Source: an uncultured Saprospiraceae bacterium
Lineage (GTDB): Bacteria > Bacteroidota > Bacteroidia > Chitinophagales > Saprospiraceae
NCBI GenBank assembly: GCA_937928405.1
Contig: CALFWZ010000177.1
Coordinates: 1-50,813, forward strand
Reading direction: 5' to 3'
Length of the DNA: 50,813 nt
In this document: positions 20,695-29,168 of the stretch, one piece after another
Layout of the letters: every line of letters begins with the position of its first letter
How positions within the stretch are numbered: position 1 is the stretch's first letter
Made by a program: the position numbers and the translations under genes
The notes under the pieces: generated by a model
Told to the model about the DNA's origin: nothing
Database searches by the model: none
What the model saw: only the letters and a program-made list of their open reading frames with translations

Positions 20695-21147
20695 ATGCAA
20701 AAGCTCCTTTCACTAACTTTCGCTATTTTTTGTTTAAGTCTTTTCTCATTTACCGCTTGCCAACTACAAAAATCAAAACGGGAAAAATTGTACGTAGAAG
20801 TGATGCAGATTCATGACGATGTGATGCCAGAAATGGGCACGATCCACCGATTAAAAAAGCAATTGAAAGCCATCGATACCACCTTGGTCAAATCACCGAG
20901 CTATGCTACTATTCTAGATCACTTGAGTGAACTTGAAAAAGCCGACGAAGGGATGATGGGGTGGATGGCCGAATTCAGTAATCCGACACCAGATACAGAG
21001 GAGGAGAAGGCCCTAGAATATCTTGAAAATGAAAAAATTAGAATTTCGGAAGTACGAGATCAAATGCGAAAAAGTATTACCTCCGCAAAAGGTATTTTAT
21101 TAGAAATCAAAACTACTGCTACCTCAGATCCGAACACTAAAAAATAA
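20695..21147 (+). CDS. Putative lipoprotein of unknown function
   Basis: A 150-residue protein with a lipoprotein signal: hydrophobic LLSLTFAIFCLSLFSF followed by the lipobox TAC at about residue 22. The mature part is helical and rich in charged and methionine residues (MQIHDDVMPEMGTIHRLKKQL, EGMMGWMAEF). It is followed after four bases by an SCO gene and then a cytochrome c gene. I do not recognise a named family with confidence. Homologues in Bacteroidota are often labelled viral A-type inclusion protein, which is not informative. The methionine and histidine content and the operon suggest, but do not prove, a part in copper or redox handling outside the cytoplasmic membrane. Confidence 0.7.
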   Translation: MQKLLSLTFAIFCLSLFSFTACQLQKSKREKLYVEVMQIHDDVMPEMGTIHRLKKQLKAIDTTLVKSPSYATILDHLSELEKADEGMMGWMAEFSNPTPDTEEEKALEYLENEKIRISEVRDQMRKSITSAKGILLEIKTTATSDPNTKK

Positions 21148-21151
21148 CATC

Positions 21152-21775
21152 ATGGTTAAGAACTTTTCTATTATTTCATTATTTGCTTTATGCCTATTTT
21201 TTGGTTGTTCGACAGAAACGGGTAAACTGCCCGTCATGGGTAATAAAGATGTGATTGATGGCAAGAATGTTTATCATCAAATTTCTGATTTTAAATTTAT
21301 TGATCAGGATAGCAATATCGTTACTAACGAAACCTTTAAAGATAAAATCTATGTAGTGGATGTGTTTTTTACTTCCTGTCCAACCATTTGCCCTAAGGTA
21401 AAAAAACAAATGTTGCGAGTCTATGATAAGTACCAAAATGACGACCGGGTTAGTCTTATTTCGCACTCCATTGATACCCGACGCGACAGTGTACCTCGTC
21501 TAAAAGACTATGCTAACAAACTAGAAATAGATAGCAAAAAATGGCATTTGGTTACCGGCGACAAAGAGAAAATTTATGATATGGCCGACGAATATTTTCT
21601 AGTAGCATTAGAAGACCCTTCTGCCGAGGGTGGCTACGATCATAGTGGCACCATCATCTTGGTAGATCAAAATCGTCTGGTACGTGCCCACGCTAATGGC
21701 CTAATTCCCGAAGAGGTAGATCGATTTATGAAGGATATGGATCGACTACTACTGGATAATTCTGTTGAAGAATAA
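21152..21775 (+). CDS. SCO1/SenC family copper-binding thioredoxin-fold lipoprotein
   Basis: A 207-residue SCO protein. It begins with a lipoprotein signal (LFALCLFFGCSTETG). The copper-binding and redox site CPTIC is in VVDVFFTSCPTICPKVKKQ, and the third ligand His is in YDHSGTIILVD. Other thioredoxin-fold landmarks are VSLISHSIDTRRDSVPRLK and WHLVTGDKEKIYDMA. SCO proteins deliver copper to the CuA site of cytochrome c oxidase or act as thiol reductants. Its place between a helical lipoprotein and a cytochrome c lipoprotein, with gaps of four and five bases, indicates one operon serving the outer face of the respiratory chain. Confidence 0.93.
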   Translation: MVKNFSIISLFALCLFFGCSTETGKLPVMGNKDVIDGKNVYHQISDFKFIDQDSNIVTNETFKDKIYVVDVFFTSCPTICPKVKKQMLRVYDKYQNDDRVSLISHSIDTRRDSVPRLKDYANKLEIDSKKWHLVTGDKEKIYDMADEYFLVALEDPSAEGGYDHSGTIILVDQNRLVRAHANGLIPEEVDRFMKDMDRLLLDNSVEE

Positions 21776-21780
21776 AACTT

Positions 21781-22191
21781 ATGAATTTTCTCTATCGCTT
21801 CTTGTTTTTTTCTTTTTTAGCAATTGCCATATTGCTAATAACCTCATGTGATTATCAACCTTACAAGCAAGGTAAAAATCTCTATAACTTCTATTGTGCT
21901 ACGTGTCATATGGACGATGGTACAGGTCTCAAAGGTCTTTACCCTCCCTTAGCTGGCGCTGACTATTTAGCCAATAATCAATCAAATCTAGCTTGCATTA
22001 TTCGGTATGGTCTCTCTGATACCATTTCCGTTAATCAAAAAACATATAACCAAGCTATGCCTGGCGTCAAAGACTTAAATGAGGTTCAGATAACCAATGT
22101 GATCAACTATATCAACCACGCATGGGGTAATAAACTTCAGCACGTAAAGGTCGATGATATCCAAAAAAGTCTAGTCGATTGTCAATACTAA
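21781..22191 (+). CDS. c-type cytochrome lipoprotein
   Basis: A 136-residue class I cytochrome c. A lipoprotein signal (LAIAILLITSC) anchors it to the membrane. The haem site CATCH is in NFYCATCHMDDGTGLKGLYPPLAG, and the likely axial methionine is in YNQAMPGVKDL. The C-terminal helix is EVQITNVINYINHAWG. It would pass electrons near the oxidase. It is the third gene of the lipoprotein-SCO-cytochrome operon and begins five bases after the SCO stop. Similar monohaem cytochromes accompany SCO genes in many Bacteroidota. The redox partner is not shown by the sequence. Confidence 0.92.
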   Translation: MNFLYRFLFFSFLAIAILLITSCDYQPYKQGKNLYNFYCATCHMDDGTGLKGLYPPLAGADYLANNQSNLACIIRYGLSDTISVNQKTYNQAMPGVKDLNEVQITNVINYINHAWGNKLQHVKVDDIQKSLVDCQY

Positions 22192-22250
22192 TTTTGCCGT
22201 CTTTAGTCAATTTGAAAATAGCAGAGCATTAAAGAAAACCCTATAATTAC

Positions 22251-22318
22251 CTTCCTGACGCTCGCCCGATGAAATCAGTCGATCGAAGATCATCAATCGG
22301 GCAGGAAGTCGCTTTTTT
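22251..22318 (+). terminator. Hairpin with T-tract after the cytochrome operon
   Basis: CTTCCT (22251-22256) and GCCCGAT (22264-22270) pair with ATCGGGC (22296-22302) and AGGAAG (22303-22308), with a one-sided bulge. Six T follow at 22313-22318. It may be a terminator, or a REP-like palindrome serving as one. Apart from this and a -7 box, nothing is seen in the 392-base gap. Confidence 0.45.
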
Positions 22319-22501
22319 ACTAACCTATCCGCAGAACTATTTGCACAAATCAAAAGCAACTAACCCGAAGATTCTTAAAATTTTCATATTCGGACATTAC
22401 CAACTAACCTATTCTCATTAATTCACAATTTTCTCTTTAGTATTGTCTAATTCCGACATCATTTTTTTTAAATATAAATCAAGGAATCATTAAAAAGATT
22501 C

Positions 22502-22509
22502 TATCTTTG
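22502..22509 (+). promoter_or_regulatory. Candidate -7 box (TATCTTTG)
   Basis: An exact TAnnTTTG match 75 bases before the start of the 1499-residue type IX cargo gene. No clear -33 element is seen. Confidence 0.4.
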
Positions 22510-22583
22510 AGCGACTCTTAGACTCCATTCTTGCAAGAGACACTTAAATTAATTCACCTATTGTTACTGAAACAACTGATTTT

Positions 22584-25500
22584 ATGAATAAGTTATTTAC
22601 CCTTCTTTTTCTCTTCTTTACTTTTTCACTTTTCGCCCAACCCGTCAATGATGAATGTGACAACCTCATCGATCTAGGGGTAGTTCCTTTTTGTGCAGTG
22701 GATACTTTTTTCACTAGCGTAGGTGCCACCCAGTCTAATATTGGGAATGATAATGTGCCTATGAATTGTAATCCGGGCAGCGACTGGAATTTTACAGGTA
22801 GAGATATTTGGTTCAGTTTTGTAGCGAGTGATACTATTGAAGATTATGCCATTTCGGTAATGGGAATCACGGATAGTTTGGGTGGAAGCCCGTTGACTAA
22901 TGCCCAAGTAGCTATTTATCGTGGTGAATGTGGATTCGATGAATTCGCGCTACTCTCCTGCGCTCGACAAGAAACCAACGGAGAAACTAATCTAGACTTC
23001 GAACTACTAGGACTCGATTTTGGAGAAACCTACTTTATTAGAATCAACGATTGGTCTCCATCGGCCACCCCCAACTCAGGTTCCTTTTTGCTTTGTATCA
23101 AAGAAAGAGATCCTATCAACACCATTGATCAACCAGGTTCAAGCTCTTGTACCGGTATTTTATTTGATGATGGAGGACCAGATGGAGATTATAGTGCAAA
23201 TGGTACAAATACTTTTTCTATTTGTCCAGATGCCCCCTTTAACAGTTGTGTTACTTTTAATCTAGAATATTACAATCTCGAATCTGGCCTGGACGATCTT
23301 GTTTTTTATGATGGTCCAGATAATAATGGCCCAGTGATCGTTGACCTAAATGGAGGTGATTTTGACACCAATGAAGGAGGGGTTTGTTATACGGTACAAG
23401 CAAGCAGTGGGTGTCTTACCGTAGAATTGATAAGTGATGGAATGACACAGTTTGAAGGGTTTGCTGGAACGTGGGAATGCTCGGGATCACCTTGCGAAAC
23501 CACTACTCCAATTATCATTGATGATAATGCTTCTGAGGCACAAATCGTGGACGCGCTCACCACCAGTCAGACGGTGATAACGGTCGATACGATAAATTGT
23601 CCTGCCGGTGCACTCGGTACTTTTGTGGCAGGAGATGATTCAGATTTAGGATTAGAAAAAGGAATTATTTTAACTTCTGGGTTAGCAGCAAATGCTGTCG
23701 GTCCCAATAACGTAGGTGGAATAAGTGAGGAACATATGACACCAGGAGATGCTGATCTTGACTATTTTTCTTCCCTAACAGATGGAGAAATTTCTAATGA
23801 TGCTTGTGTGGTCGAACTTGATGTTTTTGTAGCAACGGACGAGCTAAGATTTGAATATATTTTTGGTTCCGAGGAATACCCAGAATGGGTTGGTAGTTCT
23901 TTCAATGATATTTTTGCCTTATTAGTTAAAGGGCCAGGAATAACAGGGGATCCAAATGTAGATAATCAACAAAATGTAGCCATTATTCCGGGTACAAATA
24001 CTTTTTTAGAAATCAACAATGTAAATGGAGAACAAAATTGGGAATATTTTAGAGATAACCAAAATGGTACTTCGATCCAGTATGATGGCTTGACTTCTGA
24101 TTTCCAAGGCGTAAAAAAATCACTTACTGCCTCCATTCCAGTCATTCCTTGTAATAATTATAAACTAAAATTTGCTATTGCGGATAGAGGGGAACAAGAC
24201 TTCTCCTTTGATTCTGGTGTTTTCATCGGAGAGCTTCGTGGAGGTGTCCCTAACCTCTCCTTCGGTTCTGCGTTTGGAATCGACTTTTTAGTAGAGGATT
24301 GTAGCGGAACAGAAGATGAAATTTTAGTTAGATTGAATAATCCTTTACCGGACGCACAAAGTTATACCGTTGATATTGGTGGTACGGCCACGCGTGATAT
24401 TGATTATATACTCGACATGCCAAACCAAATAATCATTCCACCAGGAGAAACCGAATTAACCTTTTCAATTATCCCTATTACAGATATGATTTCAGAAGGA
24501 GATGAAAGTATTATAATCTCTCTTTCAAATGACTTTGGTTGTGGCCCAGTTGAGCTAGAAGATATCACTATCACTATCTTGGATCAACCGCTAGTAGAAA
24601 TTAATCTAGGAGCAGATACCGCACTTGTTTGTTTAGCTGACAGTAGCAATAGTGTCACTTTATCTGCAACGGGTGCGACTGATTTTGTCTGGACACCTTC
24701 TAATATCTTTGAAGATAATAACGAACAAACGGTAGTGGCCACTCCTACTGAAGATGGTTACGTTTATGTAACTGGAGAACTCGGTGCTTTGTCTTCCTGT
24801 ATTGCAGAAGATTCTATCTATCTCCAAAGAATTGATCCACAGCTGACCATCCAAACAGATGGTCCAACGGGAATTTGCCGTGGAGATACGGTTCAGCTTA
24901 GTGCCATTAATAATGCGGATGATCTCAATATTGCATGGACGCCGAGCAGTGATTTAAGTAATCCCAATGGTGCCATTACTGATGCTTTTCCCAATTTTAA
25001 TCAAACCTATGTTGCTTCCATAGATGTAACAGGTTGTATCGTCACAGACACGGTGGTCATCGATGTCAATCCCTTTGACTTTCCAGAGGTTATTCCTGAT
25101 ACAACTGTTTGTCAAGGAACGCCCATTGAACTAGCAAGTCAGATATTTTTTACCAGCACAGAGTACTCCTGGACACCTGCGGAAACCATTCAAGACCCGA
25201 CAACTTCTAATGCCATCGCAATTCCACAAGAAACTACTACTTATGTTTTAGCTGCTAGTAGCCAATCTGGTTTTTGTAACCGAATGGACTCGGTAGAAGT
25301 AACCGTCATTGCCGCAGCAATAGACATCAGCAATGATACGACCTTTGTTTGTTTAGGTGATTCGGTACAACTTCAGACAAATATTCGACCGCTAAATAAT
25401 CCCATCGTTTGGTCGCCAGATGACGGAGGTATCAGCGACATAAATAGTCCTAATCCGACCGTTTATCCAACAAGCTCTACGATGTATTTTGCGACTTTAG

Positions 25501-27083
25501 AGACCCCTGCCTGTCTGGTCGTTGACTCCGTATTCATTCAGGTAGATTCGCTTCCGGTGATTGATACGATTATGGTGAATCCGGTTAAAGAAGTTTATTG
25601 TCCTAATGATACGGTCTTTCTTACCAGCGAATTATATGATCCAATGGATTATCCAAATATAGAAAATCTATGGACACCAATGGCGGGACAAATTACGCCA
25701 GATTCTTTTTATAATCTAGTGTTATTTACTGTGCCAGATACCATTACTTATACTCGACTAACGACCAATGGCGCCTGTCGTTCAATGGTTAGTGTAGAGA
25801 TTCCGGTAGTCGATCCAGAGGTTAATATTACACCCGACACCACCGTCTGTAGCTTTAGTCCATTTCAAATATTTGCAGAAACACCTGATCCAGATGCCAC
25901 CTATGAGTGGTCGCCCGCAACAGTTCTAAGTTGCGATGACTGTCCCGATCCAATTGTTACCGTTTCAGACAATTTATTATTTACGGTTAATGCGGAAGTT
26001 TTTGGATGTCCAGCTACTGGGCAATATCAAGCGGATGTTATTCAACCGCCCATGCTTAACTTGACATCAGATCAACCTATTTGCCTTAACGAAGCCATCA
26101 GCTTGGGATCAACTTCTCCTCAAGCTAATACCACTTACACTTGGACTTCTACCGATCCTGGATTTGCCACTTCGGACATCAATCCTTCCGTTAGTCCAAC
26201 TCAAAGCGCTAGCTACACCATAGTTGCTGATAACGGAATTTGTCCTTCGATTTCGGAAACAGTGAGCATTGAAGTAATACAGCCAGTTTCCTTTAGTGTA
26301 AGTGAGGATGAGGAAATATGTTTAGGAGATGAATTCACAATCAGTACCGAGGTAACTCCTTCCTCTAGCGAAGATACTTATGAATGGATAGGACCCGCGG
26401 CAGAAGGGGAAACATCCCCTTCACTAGACCTAGTAGCAAATTTTCCGGGAGATCGTTTTTACACCATAAATTTCTCAAATGGATGTGAAGATTTATCCGA
26501 AGAAGTCAGTGTAATAGTACATGATGTCATTAGGGTAGATAGTTTTAGTTTTGATCCTTTTCAGGATGGAAGAGATGACTGCTTTGACGAAGGAGAAATA
26601 ATTATGGTCACCGCAGCAGTGGATTCCATACAGTCCGGTACAATTTATCAATGGACCCAAAATGGAGATCCGATTGGTGAGAATTCCCGAGCGGTGGAAG
26701 CACAAATTCTAACTGGAGATCCGGTTACCTTCGCCCTTCGAACTACAACGGATAAAGGATGTGTTATCGAGCATCCAGTTGGTCCATTCTGTGTCAACCC
26801 AGCCAGAGCAGGAGTGCCAAATGCTTTTACACCAGATAGTAACAACGGTACAAATACTTTTTTCAATATTCAAACGGTAGGACTTTACGAAGAAATTGAG
26901 CGTTTCCGTATTTGGAATAGATTTGGAGATTTAGTGTATAATAATGATGACCCAACCAACGGATGGGATGGTAGAATTAATGGCAAACTAGCTCCTTCTG
27001 ATGTTTATTTATATCATATTTCTATTAGAAAATTCACTGGCGTGGTTGAAGAGTTCACAGGAGACGTAACCTTGATTCGATAA
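22584..27083 (+). CDS. Large secreted choice-of-anchor L protein with type IX sorting domain
   Basis: A 1499-residue secreted protein. The signal peptide is LFTLLFLFFTFSLFAQ. Residues about 20-180 form a PPC-like beta domain opening with NDECDNLIDLG. A CUB-like segment follows (SFSICPDAPFNSCVTF). From about 310 to 560 is a choice-of-anchor L domain (NASEAQIVDALT, EKGIILTSGLAANAVGPN, FEYIFGSEEYPEWVGSSFND). A Calx-beta-like repeat comes next (GTATRDIDYI to SEGDESIIISLSN). Then there are about eight PKD-like or Ig-like modules with conserved tryptophans (WTPSS, WSPDDG, WTSTDP). The last 95 residues (AGVPNAFTPDSN, FRIWNRFGDLVY, GWDGRINGK, FTGDVTLIR) are a CHU_C/type B sorting domain. It is probably a type IX cargo acting in adhesion. 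The ligand is unknown. Confidence 0.9.
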   Translation: MNKLFTLLFLFFTFSLFAQPVNDECDNLIDLGVVPFCAVDTFFTSVGATQSNIGNDNVPMNCNPGSDWNFTGRDIWFSFVASDTIEDYAISVMGITDSLGGSPLTNAQVAIYRGECGFDEFALLSCARQETNGETNLDFELLGLDFGETYFIRINDWSPSATPNSGSFLLCIKERDPINTIDQPGSSSCTGILFDDGGPDGDYSANGTNTFSICPDAPFNSCVTFNLEYYNLESGLDDLVFYDGPDNNGPVIVDLNGGDFDTNEGGVCYTVQASSGCLTVELISDGMTQFEGFAGTWECSGSPCETTTPIIIDDNASEAQIVDALTTSQTVITVDTINCPAGALGTFVAGDDSDLGLEKGIILTSGLAANAVGPNNVGGISEEHMTPGDADLDYFSSLTDGEISNDACVVELDVFVATDELRFEYIFGSEEYPEWVGSSFNDIFALLVKGPGITGDPNVDNQQNVAIIPGTNTFLEINNVNGEQNWEYFRDNQNGTSIQYDGLTSDFQGVKKSLTASIPVIPCNNYKLKFAIADRGEQDFSFDSGVFIGELRGGVPNLSFGSAFGIDFLVEDCSGTEDEILVRLNNPLPDAQSYTVDIGGTATRDIDYILDMPNQIIIPPGETELTFSIIPITDMISEGDESIIISLSNDFGCGPVELEDITITILDQPLVEINLGADTALVCLADSSNSVTLSATGATDFVWTPSNIFEDNNEQTVVATPTEDGYVYVTGELGALSSCIAEDSIYLQRIDPQLTIQTDGPTGICRGDTVQLSAINNADDLNIAWTPSSDLSNPNGAITDAFPNFNQTYVASIDVTGCIVTDTVVIDVNPFDFPEVIPDTTVCQGTPIELASQIFFTSTEYSWTPAETIQDPTTSNAIAIPQETTTYVLAASSQSGFCNRMDSVEVTVIAAAIDISNDTTFVCLGDSVQLQTNIRPLNNPIVWSPDDGGISDINSPNPTVYPTSSTMYFATLETPACLVVDSVFIQVDSLPVIDTIMVNPVKEVYCPNDTVFLTSELYDPMDYPNIENLWTPMAGQITPDSFYNLVLFTVPDTITYTRLTTNGACRSMVSVEIPVVDPEVNITPDTTVCSFSPFQIFAETPDPDATYEWSPATVLSCDDCPDPIVTVSDNLLFTVNAEVFGCPATGQYQADVIQPPMLNLTSDQPICLNEAISLGSTSPQANTTYTWTSTDPGFATSDINPSVSPTQSASYTIVADNGICPSISETVSIEVIQPVSFSVSEDEEICLGDEFTISTEVTPSSSEDTYEWIGPAAEGETSPSLDLVANFPGDRFYTINFSNGCEDLSEEVSVIVHDVIRVDSFSFDPFQDGRDDCFDEGEIIMVTAAVDSIQSGTIYQWTQNGDPIGENSRAVEAQILTGDPVTFALRTTTDKGCVIEHPVGPFCVNPARAGVPNAFTPDSNNGTNTFFNIQTVGLYEEIERFRIWNRFGDLVYNNDDPTNGWDGRINGKLAPSDVYLYHISIRKFTGVVEEFTGDVTLIR

Positions 27084-27156
27084 GATTTTTTGAGCATTAG
27101 TTTCCCTATGAAAGAAACTAGCTTGGATATTATTTTGTTAGAATAATGTGTATTTA

Positions 27157-27195
27157 AATTGCCCGTTGTGATTTTTTCGCAATGGGCAATTTTTA
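27157..27195. terminator. Intrinsic terminator after the choice-of-anchor L gene
   Basis: AATTGCCCGTTGTG (27157-27170) pairs with CGCAATGGGCAATT (27178-27191) with one or two G-T pairs, followed by a T-rich run. A weaker second hairpin, TAGTTTC (27098-27104) with GAAACTA (27114-27120), lies just after the stop codon. Confidence 0.75.
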
Positions 27196-27232
27196 TTATT
27201 AAAATATAATTGAACTAAAAAAATAGTATCAA

Positions 27233-27940
27233 ATGAAATTAGATGCAACCAAGCAAAATTTAGTAGTCCTTAGCGGTGCTGGTGTCAGTGCAGAAAGCGG
27301 AATCAATACTTTTCGAGATGCCGGAGGATTATGGGAAGGTCACGATGTCATGGAAGTGGCCAGTCCCCAAGGATTTAGAAAAAACCCAGCGCTTGTTTTA
27401 GATTTTTATAATCAAAGACGCCGACAACTGAAAGAAGTCAAACCCAACCGAGCACACGAAATCATTGCAGCATTAGAAGCTCAATTCAACGTCATTATCG
27501 TTACCCAAAACGTGGATGACCTACACGAAAGAGCCGGAAGCACGCAGGTGCTTCACCTGCATGGTGAATTAAAAAAAGTCAGAAGTACTGGTCAAGAAAA
27601 TCTAGTATTGGATTGGGAAGAAGATTGCAACCTAGGCGATCATTGTCCAGAAGGTCATCAATTACGTCCCCATATTGTCTGGTTTGGAGAAAACGTACCC
27701 ATGCTGGGCTTAGCTTCAGAAATGGTAGCTACCGCCGATATTGTTATTATTATTGGTACAAGTCTACAGGTCTATCCAGCAGCTGGTCTGATCGGATATG
27801 CACCACCAACTGCTAAAGTATTTTATATTGATCCAAATCCGGCTAGCAATTGGGAACTGCAAAATGTCAAAAATTTACAGCTCATCAAAGCGGTAGCTAG
27901 CACTGGCATGGAACAGGTAGAAGCGACACTGTTGAGATGA
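27233..27940 (+). CDS. Sir2-family NAD-dependent protein deacylase
   Basis: A 235-residue sirtuin. NAD-binding and catalytic motifs are GAGVSAESGI (15-24), FRDAGGLW, TQNVDD (91-96) and the catalytic His110 in HLHGEL. Tyr59 and Arg62 in FYNQRRR match the YxxR pair that favours succinyl or malonyl lysine in class III sirtuins such as SIRT5 and CobB. The usual zinc-binding pairs of cysteines are absent: VRSTGQ stands where the first CxxC is expected, and only Cys132 and Cys138 occur nearby. RPHIVWFGE is conserved. It is probably cytosolic, removing acidic acyl groups from lysines. It is monocistronic; the metallopeptidase gene converges on it with seven bases between the stops. Confidence 0.9.
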   Translation: MKLDATKQNLVVLSGAGVSAESGINTFRDAGGLWEGHDVMEVASPQGFRKNPALVLDFYNQRRRQLKEVKPNRAHEIIAALEAQFNVIIVTQNVDDLHERAGSTQVLHLHGELKKVRSTGQENLVLDWEEDCNLGDHCPEGHQLRPHIVWFGENVPMLGLASEMVATADIVIIIGTSLQVYPAAGLIGYAPPTAKVFYIDPNPASNWELQNVKNLQLIKAVASTGMEQVEATLLR

Positions 27941-27947
27941 TTTATCT

Positions 27948-28481
27948 CTACGAGGCCATCCGTCCAAACAACTCATCAAGATAAGCCGCTCTGGTCGTGG
28001 TCCGGTAATTATCTCGGCAATCCTCTACCCCACTACGCATAATACTGTTACAGGTGCCATCAGGATTAGTTGCTTCATCGTGTCCGCGCCCTAAAAAGCA
28101 GTGACCCAGCTCGTGAAAAACCACAAACTCGCGAAAGAGTACGCTAGACCGGTCCCAAAAGGTTTTATCAATCGTCACAGCGTTCGGAGCAGCACTGGAA
28201 AAAGTACATTGACCTGCCACGTGTTCTTCCTCTATCTCGGCAATTTTTCCGGTAATATTGGAAAGGTAAAGGTCTATATCGAGACCACGAGCCGCCGCTT
28301 CTGCTTCAAAACTGGCAAAATAAGACCATAACGCAGGATCTACTCCTGGATATTGACCAAGTGGTAATAGCTCTTCTTCAGGCGTAAGATCGAGTGCTTC
28401 ATCCGGCTGACAGGAAGTACAAAGGATAAACATTCCAAAAATAAATACTAGAGATAGAAAAAAGAATTTTGCATTTGACAT
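27948..28481 (-). CDS. Metzincin-like zinc metallopeptidase lipoprotein
   Basis: A 177-residue protein. I choose the ATG at 28481 because it directly precedes a lipoprotein signal (FFFLSLVFIFGMFILCTSC, acylated Cys24); a longer frame adds 16 residues. The zinc site is HELGHCFLGRGHDE: His123, Glu124, His127 and a third His at 134, one residue further away than in the standard HExxHxxGxxH. Met148 in CNSIMRSG fits the metzincin Met-turn. Four other cysteines (92, 128, 144, 155) could form disulfides. It is therefore a probable small surface or periplasmic protease, but the substrate is unknown and it is not placed in a named subfamily. Confidence 0.72.
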   Translation of the reverse strand: MSNAKFFFLSLVFIFGMFILCTSCQPDEALDLTPEEELLPLGQYPGVDPALWSYFASFEAEAAARGLDIDLYLSNITGKIAEIEEEHVAGQCTFSSAAPNAVTIDKTFWDRSSVLFREFVVFHELGHCFLGRGHDEATNPDGTCNSIMRSGVEDCRDNYRTTTRAAYLDELFGRMAS

Positions 28482-28625
28482 AATGTGGCTTTTAAAAGGT
28501 AAAAAAATGGATAACCTAGTTAAGTACAATTGATGTCATAGAAAATTTTAGTGGATTCCAGACAGGAATCACAGTTGGTTAAACGTTTTGAAAAATAGCC
28601 TACAAAAGAGGGTTTAAGCTCTTTT

Positions 28626-28859
28626 TTATGCCAAATAACGATTGATCAAATAACTAGCATCTTTAACCGTTTCAATCCGATCTACTTCAGCAGCAGAAAG
28701 AGAAATATTAAAAAATGCTTCTAATTTTAGGATCATAATGGAAAAATCAATCTTATCCAATAATAGATCCTCATGAAAATTCGTAGTTGGACAAATACGG
28801 TTAGTCGGAATATCAATAATCCAACTGACCAGATTAATCACTTTTTGAATGATTGTCAT
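28626..28859 (-). CDS. Acyl-carrier-protein-like protein lacking the phosphopantetheine serine
   Basis: A 77-residue protein with the ACP pattern: helix I (IIQKVINLVSWIIDIP), then NFHEDLLLDKIDFSIMILKLEAFFNISL, then AEVDRIETVKDASYLINRYL. ACPs have a DSL motif, whose serine carries the 4'-phosphopantetheine arm, at the start of helix II. Here the motif reads DKID, with Lys36 (codon AAG) in place of the serine, so it cannot be loaded in the usual way. Acidic helix II residues are also reduced. It stands alone and divergent from parA. It may be a structural or regulatory ACP mimic; the function is unknown. The fold call is by pattern only. Confidence 0.68.
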   Translation of the reverse strand: MTIIQKVINLVSWIIDIPTNRICPTTNFHEDLLLDKIDFSIMILKLEAFFNISLSAAEVDRIETVKDASYLINRYLA

Positions 28860-29016
28860 GACAGCACAGCGGTTTAAAGTTTAAAAATCACCGACTCAGT
28901 CGATAAATTTATAATTGTTCGTTCGTTTAGTTGATATTGTGAATCTATCTTTAAAAGACAGCGTCACTCAAATAACGACTGAGTAGTTAATTATGGTACC
29001 TCAAACATAATTTTTT

Positions 29017-29043
29017 TTTGCTGGCTTAAAAAGTTTATTTTTG
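29017..29043 (+). promoter_or_regulatory. Candidate promoter for parAB
   Basis: An exact -7 box TATTTTTG (29036-29043) lies 15 bases after TTTG (29017-29020); the spacing is shorter than usual. It is the best promoter candidate in the 309-base gap between the ACP-like gene and parA, which otherwise holds nothing I recognise. Confidence 0.45.
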
Positions 29044-29168
29044 TCACAAGAGCAGATTCTTAAAAAAATTTGCCGCTAACTTCAAAAAGCAGTGAGGGAA
29101 AAAATTTATTCACTGGACAGAAAGAAGGAAAAATTTTGTCCATAAAACCCTCTAAATCAACATTTTAC

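Noticed and set aside
28860..29168. A parS site or replication origin near parAB.
   Set aside because: No convincing parS-type palindrome was found, and there is no dnaA gene or DnaA-box cluster. parAB in Bacteroidota need not mark the origin.
29070..29168. A longer parA beginning at the TTG at 29070.
   Set aside because: The extra 33 residues match nothing in ParA, and the ATG at 29169 starts exactly at the conserved N-terminus.
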